Shown: positions 23,274-36,006 of the stretch, one piece after another
Layout: each line of letters opens with the position of its first letter
Position numbering within the stretch: position 1 is the stretch's first letter
From: Lobulomyces angularis
Lineage: Eukaryota; Chytridiomycota; Chytridiomycetes; Lobulomycetales; Lobulomycetaceae
NCBI GenBank assembly: GCA_027604685.1
Contig: JADHYX010000029.1
Coordinates: 1-64,000 of the forward strand
Reading direction: 5' to 3'
DNA: 64,000 nucleotides
Position numbers and translations under genes: made by a program
Notes under the pieces: generated by a model
Told to the model about the DNA's origin: nothing
The model's input: the letters and a program-made list of their open reading frames with translations, nothing else
Databases searched by the model: none

Positions 23274-26200
23274 TCAAATACTTAACTTTGGTTTTCCATT
23301 GCCTCTTCCTCGACCTATTTGAATAAAAAAAAAAAATTAAAGATAACTACTAGTACCTTGTACTACCTTTGGTTGTACCTCTCGTTTTCGATTTTCCCCT
23401 TACTTTTAAGCTACCGCGACCAGATGTTGAGGACGCCTTGTCACAGTTATTTGAAAAGTGCCCAGGCTGTTATCAAAGTAAACAATAAATTAAAAAAAAA
23501 TAAAAAATTTTTTACCATTCCACACTTATAACAAATGAAATTTTCGGCAGCTGTAGCAGAAATATTCAAATTAGATGATTCATTTTTATCAACCCATTCA
23601 AAAAATCCACCTGAAGCCCAAATTTTAATTCATTATATGAATAAAATTAATAAAAATTTACTTACACCGCCCAGTGCTTTTTACACATGACACAAAATTT
23701 CTTCCTTTATTTTCCCCCTGTTTAGCTGTATTTACTTTAGCAATCAAACCACACTTGCATGTTGCTTTTGATTCCTGTATTTTATATTAAGAAAAAATTT
23801 AGATTAAAAAAAGAAAAAAATTAAATTTACATTAAATGATGTATTTTGATGCTGAAGTGTACGTGGTTGCTGATAATTATTTTTTGAAAAGGCTTTGAAG
23901 GGGTTGTTGTTATTGATATCTGGTTCATCTGCCCATTTAAAAAAATCACAACTTAACAAAAAAATTAAAAATATAATGGTTTTCTAATTATGTTAAATAC
24001 CCGCCAAAGTCTTTCCCATTCCTACAGCCAAAAAAATCTCTTCCAAAAGTTGGTCCTTCTTTTTTAACTTTGCGCAAAGCTGCAGGCACTCCTTCAAAAA
24101 AAATTTAATATCAAGTAATTAAGTGATTTTCAGTTATACCACATTGACATAATATTGCTGTCGAACTCCAAATATTGGGCTGGTAATCTATGCCGTTTAA
24201 AGGTCTTTCAGTTGTAGTCATAACTGATCGAGCTTGAAATTTATTAATTGTACGGTCATTATGACTTGGTAAAACAAAATTGTTATTTGAAGGTATGGCG
24301 GTATCCACAAGCTTAAAAAAATTGCATCCAAAACCCACGTTTTGAGAACATTTGAAAAATAGTTTTCCAAAAGTTGGTCCTGGTTTTTTTACAGTTCTTT
24401 GAACTGCAATATTTCCACAATCACAAATAGGTATATTTTCAGCATTGTTAGCTGACTGCAAATTGGTTTTAGTTTTTCTGGTGTTTTGTGCATTTACGAC
24501 ACCATTTCCACCTCTCCCAGGTCTATCATGCCCATCATCATCTTCATCATCGTCATTTCTAAAAGAAATTATTTCATTAGCTAACATTATAAACATTTAC
24601 CGTTGATTCGTATGGGAGTTTGCATTCGTTCTTGGTTTACGTTTTCGTGTCGTAGAATTAACCTCATTCTCCTTGAAAATGACATGTATTAGAATAAAAA
24701 TATCTGAAAACAAAAAAAAACCTGATTCTGATTCTCTTCCAAAAGCTTTGCAAAATGCTAAATTTTAAAAATTAAAAAAATTAAAAATTATTAAAAAATT
24801 CTTTTTATTATTCATTCATATTTTCATTGATTATTTTTATCAAAAAAAAAAAAATACTTTTTTAAACAAAAAGGACTGTTCACTGGCAACAATAAAGGCG
24901 TTTTTGTATAAATTAATTGTATGCCTTATCATTTCATCCTTGCTGATTCTGTTTTCACAAACAAGTTTCATATTTCCCTCCATCTTGATAAATTTTAAAA
25001 AGAAATGTTTTTATATTGAAAAATTATATTTTGATGTAGAATTACAAAACTTCGCAAATATGGTTTAGCTAAACTTAGATCTATGTCCATCTCATCATAT
25101 GCAGTGATTAAACTAACGCCTAAGATAGTAGGTAAAAAGCACCGTGAACTATCCTTCACCGCATATTCCCTATCAAGTATCTTCTTAATGTGCTCATGTA
25201 TTGTAGCGTCCGTGCCTAAAGTAAAGGGTAACATTTACATTAATTTAAAAAGTAAGGAAATATACCGATTCCACTCTTGTCCATCAAATTAATTAATTCT
25301 GATTCACTTAACAAAGAGGGTCTCGTGGTACTTCCTTAAAAAAAAAAATACATAAAAAAAAATGTTAATTAAACAGAAAATACCGTTTTCCATAGTTAGA
25401 CTTGTTGGAGAAAACACCTCTCCTTCTCTGAAAATAGGTATATTATTGCCTATAGAGTTGAACAAAGGAATTTTTTAACATTAAACATACCATTCCACTT
25501 CTCATATTTATATATATCCTGCAAAATTATTGTTAATTCCAAAAATAATAAAAAAAAAATTAAGTTACCAGGTAATTTCGTTCTAGTATCATTAATCCTG
25601 GAAAAAAATTTTTAAACACAAAATTTTTTTTCAGATCCAAATAAAACCTGTAGCAACAAAAGTTTCATCTGCGATTCTAATCGTCACCACAGTTTCTTGG
25701 CCTTTCGCATTTTCAGAACAGCACGCAAGAAATCTCCTTGCAACAAATTCAAAAACGCTAAATTCTTCATCAGCGAGACCTTCACTACTTTTGGTTGGAT
25801 GAATAGGGGGATGGGATTTATCATTGTGTTGACCTTTCCGAGGAGTTCGAAATTTTCCCTGCTGTAAACTAAAATATAAAATTAAATTGTGGAAAATAGT
25901 AATAGAACCTTCTAGCATAATCTCCCCATTGTAAACTCTGACATTGTATGCTAATTAAAGATTGCAGATCAAAATCTGCTTCAAAAATATCTGTTTCCGT
26001 CCTGAAATGTCATTAACTAACAAGGTATCTTGGAATTAAATAATAAATACCTTGGATAACTTAAATATCCCTTATTATAAAGAGTTTCGGCAATCTAAAT
26101 TACATTGTAAGTACAACATATTAAAATTTTTTACACTCATAACACGATCAGAAGAAAGTCTTAATTTTGTGGAAGCATTCTTTTGCAATTCAACTGTAGT

Positions 26201-27454
26201 AAGTGGCAAAGGACGCCATTTTTCTTTCGGTTTTGAACTTACTGTTTCTACTTTAGCAGAAGGATTTTCTACACATCTTTCATAAAACACCAAGCATATT
26301 TGTTGATCAAATAAATGATTTTTAGTCCAAGAAAATTTTGTATGAATCTCGTCTTTATTTAAACTGACACTAATATACCAAAACTCCTCTGGAACAAAAT
26401 TTTCCACTTTTTTGTATTGATCAACCACAAATCCTATCGGTATAAAGATTATTTATAAGTAAAACTAAATTAAAAAAAAACCTAAAGTCGGAAATTGACA
26501 AGGGCCTGTGTTTTAAAAAATTTTAATTTAATTATAATTTAGCGCAGAATACCAAAACTTAAAACTTTATCCTTCAACATATCGAAATTCGATTGTAATT
26601 TCAATGTTTGCATTCTTGTGAAACTAGCCCCAATCCTTAAATCCAATTCCATTCTACAAAATTAAAATAAGAAAATCTCTTATTTGAAACCTGGCTTCAA
26701 CCGATTTTGCCTGATTCCAATCCAAATCTACCGGATTTGCGAATGCTTGCCTTATTTGTGGACTCTGAAGGACAGAAAATCTGAAGCAATTCTATATAAG
26801 AAAATTTGAAAATAATATTGATACCTAGCTCTTTTAATCACTACCCTTGGGTTTACTTTTCTACAGACGGATACAATTTCTGAGCCAATGTGCTCCCCTT
26901 CCCGATCACTTTTTAGAAGTGTAAGATTTAACAAACAAAAAAAAAAAAGAAAATAAAAATAAAACAATAATAGATACCAATCTGTCCAAATAAATAAAAT
27001 TTGACAGTTTCTTACTTCCTGTTCTAAGTTAAGCACTATATCTTTTGTTTCCTTGAAACATAACAATAAATCATCAAGTTATTATTATAAAAAATAAATT
27101 ACATCAGAAACCGTTTTGATTATTTCAGCTTCATACAAATTTACAGGTAAACAACCATTCCAATTTTTCCACTCTTTTAAAAAATAAAGATGATTTTAAA
27201 TTAATTTTCTTGTTTTTTATATTAAATTAAAAAAAAAATTCGAGCCAACCGGTTTTAAATTCTAAGTTCATGATGTGTCCCAGTACACTTGTCATAACAA
27301 TGGTTGCATTCGTGTTCTGCCATTTAAGTTGAAACTGATAGTTTTTTATAAATTTATTTCTTGAATTTCTAGTTTGGTAATTATCATTACTTAATATCTT
27401 TGCGACTGTTTTTGAAATGGATGGTTTTTCTGCAACACATAATATTTTCATCAA
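23274..27454 (-). CDS. TOP3: DNA topoisomerase III (type IA), TOP3A-like with three GRF fingers and a zinc knuckle
   Basis: Start ATG 27454 gives [19 protein letters not shown], the Toprim opening. [12 protein letters not shown] holds the metal-binding acidic residues. The catalytic Tyr lies in the SYPRTETDIF motif, and [15 protein letters not shown] follows. The C-terminal third is a chain of zinc fingers. Three GRF units begin [39 protein letters not shown] and [24 protein letters not shown] knuckle (CYKCG..GHFSNNC) and an RG-rich tail follow. With a RecQ helicase and Rmi1 the enzyme dissolves double Holliday junctions and relaxes negative supercoils. Yeast Top3 lacks the fingers, so this layout is closer to animal and plant TOP3A. 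The last splice is ambiguous (two possible donors), which affects only the final dozen residues. Confidence 0.92.
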
Positions 27455-27647
27455 AAAAAATTTGATTAAAAATTTGGTATTTTTGTAATTTGCTTTTTCG
27501 ATAAATTATTATTGATACAGTTTCTTTTTTTGTAAAATTAAAAAGATTTTTGAAGTTAAAAATGATTAATTTGATGCAAAATAAAATTTATTGAACGTAG
27601 GGTTTTAGGGATATTAAAGTTTAAAAAAAAAAAAAAAACATCACATT

Positions 27648-28631
27648 ATGAGTTTTTTATATCAAAATAATATTTCATTTATAAAAAGTATATCAAACCC
27701 AAAAAATTTAATTCAAAAAAGATTTGAAATTAGACCAAAAAGAGTTAAATATAAAAAGCAGCAAAAAGGTTTTTTTACTGTAAATTCTGGAGGTTCATTA
27801 GCTGGTTTGTTTTAAATTATTTTTTCCGAATAATTAAAATTTTTTATTAGGTACAATTCCTCAGATAGGTGAATATGCTTTGCAAGTAACAGAGGGTGGA
27901 AGATTAGAAGATAAACAATTGGTATTTTTAAAAATTTTGTTTTTTCATTCATAGACTACCACCTTTGGAATCTTTTAGGATAACGCTAGAACCTCGATAA
28001 GACGATGCATTAAACAAGATAAAGGAGCGAAAGTATATCTTACAACATTTCCAGATAGACCAGGTTTTTTTTTTTTAACCTTAATATAATGTATTAAACA
28101 TTTCAAATGTACTTTTTAGTGACCAGTAAAGGTTCAGAAGCGAGAATGGGTAAAGGAAAAGGAGCGGTAGAATTTTATGCAAAATGGGTACGGTTTTTTT
28201 TTATTTATTATTTCAGTCAACCAACTTTTTTTTTTTTTTAATTTTAAATGTCTTTAAAGGTATCTGCCGGAGCTATTGTATTTGAACTTACAGGGTGTAG
28301 AAAAGAAACTGCAAGAGATGCATTGTAAGTTAATGTTTATATAAATTTAATATTTTTTTTTTTAATGCATATTAAATATTTAAACTTTAGAATTAGAGCC
28401 GCAAGAGTACTACCACTAAAAACGAAAGTTATTACAGCACCAAAGGAGGGTAAAACTAAAGAATAAAATTTTTTTATTTTTGTTAAAAAAAATTTTTTTT
28501 ATAAATTAGGAGAAAGTAGAACACCCCCGAGAGTGTTACCATTCTTTCTGAAGCAAAGATTTAAGCTGGCAGAAGCATTAAAATATGATAAAAAATTAGA
28601 ATTGAACAAAACGGAAGAAAAAAAATTGTAA
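27648..28631 (+). CDS. MRPL16: Mitochondrial large ribosomal subunit protein uL16m (MRPL16)
   Basis: Start ATG 27648 gives an N-terminus rich in Asn, Lys and Arg that can serve as a mitochondrial presequence. RPKRVKYKKQQKGFF follows, the uL16 opening. Further family blocks are GGRLEDKQLDNARTSIRRCI, YLTTFPDRPVTSKGSEARMG, KGKGAVEFYAKWVSAGAIVF and ARDALIRAARVLPLKTKVI. The protein binds 23S-like rRNA near the A-site tRNA elbow. Six or seven short introns interrupt it. The C-terminus continues about 30 residues past the bacterial length and is Lys-rich. The gene lies 193 bp from TOP3, divergently. Confidence 0.92.
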
Positions 28632-28777
28632 TAAATTAAAAGATGAATTAACGTTAAATTAAAATCTATTATATAAAAACAAAAAAGATAATAATAATAT
28701 ATACAAATATTTTATCAATTATTTCTTTTTTTTTTTTTTTTTTTAACAATCGTAAAAGATAAAATTTTTTTTTTTTT

Positions 28778-29315
28778 TTATTTCTTTTGCAAAGGGCATT
28801 CAAATATACTTTTATTAACTAAATCCAAAGGCAAGTCCGCAATGTAAGGTTTGTAATTAGGGTCTTTCAGTAATAGTAGGTCATTTTCATCAGGATATTT
28901 TTGAAATTCATCTTTAAAATAAAAAAATTACAAAAAGCAATAATTAAAACAAAAAAATTAAAAAAAAAAAATTTTTTAAAAACCTGTTATGGTATTAAGT
29001 GAGTCCAGTGGAAATGTTTTCGTTAAATTTATTCCAATGATCATAAACGAAATAAAGGGAATTAGTCCTAAAATGTAAATTGGTATAATAATAGCCCACT
29101 GTCTAGCAAAAAGAAAAATAGTGTTTAATGCATATCTTATTTAAACTAGGAAGTTACTTTTGCGGATAGTAAGTTATTCCAATCAAATTCAAAACTGAAT
29201 CAGGAATGATTGCCCACAAGAGGTATACTGCAAACGTAAAGTATGATACTATGTATATTATGAACCCGTAAAATTCAGGTGATGTTGACTTCAACTTTTT
29301 TTTTTTTATAGTCAT
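28778..29315 (-). CDS. PIG-P/GPI19 subunit of the GPI-N-acetylglucosaminyltransferase
   Basis: Start ATG 29315 gives MTIKKKKLKSTSPEFYGF. Exon 1 encodes the first membrane hairpin arm (IIYIVSYFTFAVYLLWAIIP) and DSVLNLIGITYYPQ, the most conserved PIG-P segment. The second segment (WAIIIPIYILGLIPFISFMI) follows an intron. The C-terminal PNYKPYIADLPLDLVNKSIF matches the family end (DIPL..VNR). The protein has two membrane passes, is about 140 residues, and belongs to the ER complex making GlcNAc-PI, the first step of GPI anchors. Recognition rests on membrane layout plus two conserved blocks. Confidence 0.85.
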
Positions 29316-29462
29316 TTTTTTTAGAAAATTTTTAACTTAAAAAATTTGAAAATAATTGTTTTAAGCAATTAAAGAAAAAAAAATTTTTCAAAAATATAAA
29401 AAAAATCAAATTCATTCATTTTTATAAAGTATTTATTAATTTATTTAAAAACTACATTAGAT

Positions 29463-30192
29463 TTATTCCTCTTCTTCTTCAGCTCCATCCTGCAAATTAA
29501 ATAAATTGTTAATTTTACAAAAAAAATTTAAAAAAAAAATCACCTTTGCAGCAGCGGCTTTTGCTCTCTTTCTCTTGCAACGTCCAGGGCGACCTCCTCC
29601 GTATGGTGAAGTAAGAGCAAAATCAATGTGCTTTTGACTGTTTTTTATTAAAAAAAAGTAAATTCTCTGATACATTTCCTAAAAAAATAATCACCTGTCT
29701 AGACGAACAACGAAAGAAGGAATGTCAACAATTTGTCTTCCAACTCTATTAAAAAAAAAAAGAAGTTCTAGTGCTCTTAGAAAAAAATCTGTACCTAATA
29801 TGTCTTTGTCTAATTAAAACACGAGCATGGTGAATAGATTTAGCTAATCCAAGTTTAAAAACTTGAGTTTGTAAACGACGTTCCAGAAAATCTTCTTGCT
29901 TCAACCCAAGTACATAATCAAGCTTAGCCTTAGTTTCATCCAATACACCAATTCTAATTAATCTACGAATAAGTGCATTACCCTCGAAAAGTCTTCTTGG
30001 ATTTTTTTCTTCCAAAGTTAAAAGTTCTCTAGCAGCACGACGAATGTTTGAAAGGGCATAACCAATTCTATAGATTTCTCTTTTATTACGTAAACCATAT
30101 TCACCAGCAAGTTTTAATTCTTGATCTAGACGTTCAGCAATGTATGGTCTACGTGGAACCTTATAGGTTTTTGAACAATTTGTTCTTGGCAT
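29463..30192 (-). CDS. RPS9: Cytosolic small-subunit ribosomal protein uS4 (RPS9)
   Basis: Start ATG 30192 gives [17 protein letters not shown]. The long first exon holds [58 protein letters not shown] and the S4 domain core [20 protein letters not shown]. Two further introns split [16 protein letters not shown] from [20 protein letters not shown], and a short final exon ends DGAEEEEE. Length and order match eukaryotic RPS9. It initiates 18S rRNA folding in the 40S subunit. It is divergent from eL21 across a 517-bp spacer. Confidence 0.96.
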
Positions 30193-30594
30193 TTTGAAGA
30201 GAGAAAAAAAAAAAAAAAAAAAAAATTAATTTTAAAAAAAAAAAAAATTATCCTGGGTTGGCAATAAAATTAAATAGTAGATGGATTAGCATTAGGCTAA
30301 ATCTTCATAATAAATTAGCAGCATTCATCTCATTTAAATTGGATTTTTTTTTGCATTGTGAGAAAGTTTGTTCAATGTCGCCATGGATACGGGCGCTGTT
30401 CCATGGATACAGGCACAGGCGCATCAAGGCGCAAGAATGATATTTTACTTTTGACTCGAAAGTAAGAATATTGGCTATTTTAATGATAATAGTTGCCAAA
30501 ATATCACTTGCAGCTGTCATTTATTAGTGCAGCGATGCTGATTTTATCATTTTTAGTCCATCATTTTTGGCCCTGTGTTACCCTCAAAATTGAA

Positions 30595-30626
<32 letters not shown>

Positions 30627-30709
30627 ACTTTTTTAGTAAGTTTTTTCATTGTGAAAATAGTCGCATACTAAACTCTATATTCTTTAATAGATAAACTTCA
30701 ACCAAAGAT
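30193..30709. promoter_or_regulatory. Divergent promoter region of two ribosomal protein genes
   Basis: This spacer between the uS4 and eL21 genes contains the most GC-rich patch of the neighbourhood (about 30365-30435). It has two near-identical words, CCATGGATACGGGC and CCATGGATACAGGC, about 27 bp apart. A second pair of short direct repeats (TCATTTTTAG / TCATTTTTGG) lies near 30548 and 30561. These could be shared binding sites for co-regulation; no known motif was matched. Confidence 0.45.
30636..30690 (+). other. RPL21: Probable 5'-UTR intron of the eL21 gene
   Basis: A GTAAGT donor at 30636, an internal CATACTAAACTC (branch-point-like) and TTTAATAG at 30690 would define a 55-nt intron ending 19 bp before the start codon. 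This is a prediction from splice signals only. Confidence 0.5.
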
Positions 30710-31296
30710 ATGCCACACTCATTCGGTCTTAGAGCACGTACCAGACATCTCTTTTCAAGAAATTTTAGAGAAAAAGGATCAATTCCACTTTCAACTTACT
30801 TAAAAACATATAAAGTTGGTGATATTGTTGATATTAAAGTTAATGGTGCTATCCACAAAGGTATGCCTCACAAATACTATCAAGGGTAAATATATTGTTT
30901 TTTTTTTCTTATTCCACTCATTTATTAATTTTTCAATAGTAAAACTGGAGTTATTTATAACGTAACCAAAAGTTCAGTTGGTGTTATTTTTCACAAGGTT
31001 GTTGGAAATAGATACTTAGAAAAACGTGTTAATGTGAGAATTGAACACATCAAACATTCTAAATGTAGAGAAAATTTTGTCAAAAGAGTTAAAGAAAATG
31101 CTGAAAAAAAAAGAGATGCTAAAGCTAAAGGAGGTTTAAATTTTAAGCTTTATAGATTTTTATTAATATTAAATTTTTTACAGTAAGCATTAATGTCAAA
31201 CGTCAACCTCTTGGCCCAAGACCTGCTCATTATGTTTCAACTAAAAACAATCTCCCAACTACCGTTAGTCCAGTTGCTTATGAAGCATTAGTTTAA
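30710..31296 (+). CDS. RPL21: Cytosolic large-subunit ribosomal protein eL21 (RPL21)
   Basis: Start ATG 30710 gives [20 protein letters not shown]. Blocks [60 protein letters not shown] and [20 protein letters not shown] follow the eL21 family closely. After a second intron come [20 protein letters not shown] and a terminal PVAYEALV. The length of about 160 residues is normal. The protein is a structural component of the 60S subunit. Confidence 0.96.
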
Positions 31297-31802
31297 CTTT
31301 TTTTTTTTAATAAAAAAAATTTATTTAATATAATATATATAAATTTTATATCTTTTAAAAAAAAAAATTTATGTAACAAAACTTTCATGTATGGAAATGA
31401 ATTGTTTTAAATAGAGATTTTAAACCACTATTATTTTTTTTGTATAAAAGTACTATTAACAGTTCAAGTAGAATAACATAAACTGTACTTGCTCTAAAGT
31501 AGGATGGCTTAAAAAAGACTTAACGAATAAATAAGCATATATATTTGAAGATAAGACCAAATTACTAATAAATTTAATTTAATTTTAAAACTTCAACGGA
31601 TCTACATGTTACTATGCATAAATAACCAAGCAACAGTTAAGACTATTAGGCATCTATATCATACCTCCAAACAGAATGCATGCAGTTCGCACTATATTAT
31701 TAACCATTACTAATGCATTAAATTATTAAAAATATAATCTTACGGTTTTTTTACATTTTTTTTCCAGCATTACATTTTAAATTAAATTAAAATCATATAA
31801 CA
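31297..31802. other. Intergenic spacer between eL21 and COX15
   Basis: About 500 bp of AT-rich sequence; no open frame or recognisable element. Confidence 0.5.
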
Positions 31803-33496
31803 ATGGTACTACGAAACTTTACTGCTATATTATCAGTTAGAAGGTCTTTAAATCACTTTGAGAAACTTCCAAATGATTGTATAAAAAATAGTTTCAATTC
31901 AACAAAATTTATTAATAGGACCATAAAATCCAAATTGTTTTCAAGTTTAAAGTTATTTGATAACAAATTTGAAGAGATAAAAACTGTAAAATTAAAATTT
32001 GTTCCATTTCAAAGTAAGCTAAGTAAGAGATTTTCAACTTCTGATACTTTCAGCGAGGAAAAATTCACTGAGGAGAAAAAAGATGAAGAGCCAACAACAA
32101 AAAAAATTGTTGGATATTGGTATTTAGTTTCTAGTAGCTTAGTGTTTTTAATAGTAGTTGTTGGTGGTTTAACAAGATTAACAGAAAGTGGTATTATTTC
32201 AGAATTGGTGGTTTTTTATTTAACTTCATTCACTCTTTTTAAAAGGTTTATCGATTGTGGAATGGAATTTAATAAAAGGAATGAAACCTCCTACTTCAGA
32301 AGAGGAATGGTTGGAAGAATTCAATAAATATAAGCAATTTCCAGAATTTATAAAGTTAGTAGCCCTCAGCTGATTTTGACAAAAATTTTAACTTTTTCTT
32401 TTATTTTATTTTTTTTTTTCTAAGAACTAATCATAAAATGAAATTAGATGAATTTAAATTTATTTTTTATATGGAATGGGGACATAGGATGATAGGAAGA
32501 GTTATCGGACTTGCTTTTATTTTACCAGGAATTTATTTTTATAAAAAAAATTACATGTCGAAAAAAATTCAATCTCGTTCCCTGTTGGTGGGGAGTTTAA
32601 TTGGATTACAGGGTTTAATTGGATGGTATATGGTAAAATCAGGCCTCTCCGCCGAGTTATTAGAAAATGCTCATGCCATTCCTAGGGTCAGCCAGTATTG
32701 GCTAGCTTTACATTTAGGGTCTGCATTTGCTATTTATTCTCTATCATTAGTAACTGGGTTAGGTATTTTAAGGGCAAATAGACCAACGAACTATCTTAAT
32801 GTAACATTTTTCATTTTTATCTTTTTTTTTTTGTTTAATTTTTTTTTTTTTTTTTCTTTAAGAATTTAAAAATAATGCTTTCAAATCCAATGCTCAAACC
32901 CTTTAGAACTTATACTCATGCTACAACGGGTTTAATTTTTTTTACTGCCATGAGTGGGGGTAAAAAAACCATGTCAATAGATTTTTTGCTTAAAAAAAAT
33001 AAAAAAAAAAAAAGCTTTCGTTGCTGGTTTAGACGCCGGATTAATTTACAACGAATTTCCATATATGGGAAACAGTTTGATTCCTTCTGACATGTGGGCA
33101 ATTTCAGATGGCTCCACTTTAGGAGTCGACCCTAAACCGTGGTATCTAAACTTTTTAGAAAATCCGGCTACAGTGCAATTTGACCACAGAGTTTTGGCAA
33201 TGCTTACTGCTACTTCAGTTTTTTCTCTCTGGGTCTACGCCAGGAAATTAAAACTGCCAAAAAATGCTAGATATGCTGTAAATTCTCTACTAGGTGTCTG
33301 CATTTTACAGGTACAAAAAGTAGAAAAAAAAAAAATATTAATTTTTTGTTATTTTTTTATTGTCTAGGTTTCTCTAGGAATTTCAACACTTATTTGGTTA
33401 GTCCCAGTACCTTTAGCTGCCGCACATCAAGCAGGTTCTTTGACCCTACTTTCTACGGCTCTTTGGTTAATGCATACTTTAAAACGCATTAAATAA
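31803..33496 (+). CDS. COX15: Heme A synthase COX15
   Basis: Start ATG 31803 gives a long Arg/Ser/Asn-rich mitochondrial leader, then the first membrane segment [20 protein letters not shown] and LTESGLSIVEW formed across an intron. Heme-ligand histidines appear in [32 protein letters not shown] and [10 protein letters not shown]. Other landmarks are [20 protein letters not shown] and [12 protein letters not shown]. The enzyme sits in the inner mitochondrial membrane and oxidises heme O to heme A for cytochrome c oxidase. Six or so introns are short; the one near 32970 joins SG to AFVAGLDAG. An aerobic respiratory chain is implied. Confidence 0.95.
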
Positions 33497-33697
33497 TCCC
33501 TTTTCTTTCCTTTCATTATAGAACAAAATTGCTTTTTTTTAAAAAAAAAAAAAAAAAATTGGTAGATTCTAATATCGCGAATTTAAAAAAAGAAAAATAA
33601 AATAATGATTAATAAATATTAAAATTTAAAAGCTAAAAAGAATAAAATTAATAATAATAATAATAATACATTAAAGGAAAATTAAAATTCTATTTTT

Positions 33698-36006
33698 TTA
33701 TGACCAACATTCTTGTTGAAATCTAAAATTTTTTATCATTGCAGTGAAGTACAAATCCGCTTCTTCTTGTGACATTTTACCTTCACTTATAAAAATTTCT
33801 TTAAGTGCTTCAGAAACATCTGTTGGCATTCTGTTTGAACTTCTACCAAAAAAAAAAATATATTTATATATGTATGGAAAAATAAAAAAAATTTTTTTTT
33901 TTTACCCGGACAAATAAACAACTGCTCCTTCCTGTCCAATTTTTGTCCAAAGTAGTTTACTTATTTCTTTAATCCTATGCTGCACATAAATTTTATAATC
34001 TTGGTCCCGAGAAAAAGCTGTGTGGAGATTCAAATTTCCGTTCTTAACATAACTTTCAAATTCTTGTTGATAAAAAAAATCGCAACTTTTGTTTCTTCCT
34101 CCAAAAAATAAAATATTTTCTTAATAAAAAAAAAATAATAAATAAACAAATTTTTAAATTTAAAAACCTTTTTTTTCATTTTTTATTCTATCATGTAGTA
34201 TCGACCTCATAGGGGCAATACCGGTACCTGGCCCAATCAATATCACACAGGCACCTGGAGGTGGTGGTAATTTAAATGTACCCTGATATAAAAAACCAGT
34301 TATTAATTATGAAGCAAATTAATTTATTCAAACCGGTGTAACACGGTATGGAACTTTATCTAAAATAAAATAATTCAATAAATTCGAAAAAATTAATATT
34401 AATAAAAACCTCCAACTTTTAAAGTAGTAATCCATTTTGTGCAAATGCCAACTCTAGGTTTTTTTAATTTAGTTTTGTAATTTACAATAGCAACAAGTAG
34501 TTGCACTGCCCCTGGATGAAAATTTGGAGAGGATGCAATGGAAAAAGATCTGGGTTTAATTGTGGGAAACAAGTCGAAAATATAATCAATAGGAAATTCT
34601 TTAACAGAGTGAAAATCTTGTAAAACTTCAAAAGTTGTTCGCTTAACTCTAAAGCAATAATTGTGCAATTCATCCTGTTTGAAAAGTTTAAAAACAAAAA
34701 AAAAATAAAAAAAAGCATACCTGACCGGAAGGTAGTAAAAAATCCTTTAACTTCCAAACATGATTTTCGTCTACAAAAAATAAAATGTTACTTTTCTGAA
34801 AAAAAATTTTCCTACCTTTTGCAAAATAAGAGAGAAGCTCAAAAAAATATCTTTTTGGTCTTCCAAATATATCTAAATATTTTGTAAGTAATTTTCTAAT
34901 GGTTAGCACGTTTTCCCAGTGCACAGGTATATGTATATCTAACAATATTTTAAATAAATGAAATTTCCAATCTTACCATTAAAATTTTGTTTAATAATAA
35001 AAGTTTTATCCGCAATCCCTTCCCAATTGAAAAATTTAATAAATTCATCAACATCATCAGGAAGATTTTCAGGAGTCAATAGCATTACATCACCAGGTTT
35101 GTAAGTTGGCGCTTCATTAGGTAACTTAAATTCGATAGTTCGCACCTCTTGAAAATGACTTTGAGGTGTAATTCTTGCGTTATCTGACACTTCAGCAAAA
35201 AATTGATTCTGAGACGGTACTGCTTTCAATTTATTTTCTGCTTCGCTACCTTCTAAAAATTGAATGCTAAACGTAGAATTAGATAGTTCATTCGCAGGTA
35301 AAATTTTTTCCTCCTCCTTTAGAGGATAAATTCTCAATAAAAGCTCAAAAAGTTCCTTCACCCAAGGATCGAAAGTTTGATCAACACCTAATTCAATACG
35401 CCTATTACGAATGAATTATTATTTTTTATTTTTCACCTAGATAATTTTGATCATCACCATCACCTCTATTTAAAATGGGTTTTGCACCAAGTTGCTGCAT
35501 TCTTTTGAAAAGTTTTTTAGCAGTAAAGTTGTATCTAACCAAAAATAATTGTCAATTAATATAAAGTTCTTAGCTTTGTTTGAAAATTGCACAAAAATTA
35601 CTATGAACTATTACTTTTGATAAGAAGAATCACCTAGACCAAAAACTGCAAATTGAACGTGGTCAAAAATGTTTTGAGGTAAACTTTTTTTTGTTAAAAA
35701 TTTCCAAAATTGCTAAACAACTTATTAGCGTAACTAAAGAAAAACTTACCTTCATGTTATTAGGTATGTCCCCTTGCCCTGTTGTCGAACATGTAAAAAT
35801 AATTAAGCTGTAGCCAAGTAAATTGTTTTGCCACTCAAATAAATCCATTTCGCTTAGAACTACTTTAAATAAAAACCTTCGAGCTTCCCTGGTAATGCGC
35901 TATCACATTAATTATCAATAATACAGTTTAATTAAATTACCTCTGCAATTTCTTGACTACATCCGGTTTCAGAACCATAAAGAACTAGCAACTTTCTCTC
36001 ATCCAT
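33698..36006 (-). CDS. TAH18: NADPH-dependent diflavin oxidoreductase (TAH18/NDOR1 type)
   Basis: Start ATG 36006 gives MDERKLLVLYGSETGCSQEI, the FMN-binding loop. TCSTTGQGDIPNNMK and AVFGLGDSSYQKYNF complete the flavodoxin domain. The linker has GDGDDQNYLG, and the FAD domain has YKPGDVMLLTPENLP, PTIKPRSFSIASSP and a RTTFEV-like stretch. The NADPH domain has IGPGTGIAPMRS and the end RFQQECWS, with the terminal Trp-Ser/Ala seen in this family. With Dre2 it feeds electrons to cytosolic Fe-S cluster assembly, which serves DNA2 and other Fe-S enzymes. NDOR1 rather than cytochrome P450 reductase fits because there is no N-terminal membrane anchor. Many short introns interrupt it. Confidence 0.9.

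Noticed and set aside
30258..30520. Short open frames on both strands between the uS4 and eL21 genes
   Set aside because: They overlap each other, have no recognisable domain, and sit in a divergent promoter; the openness follows from a GC-richer patch.
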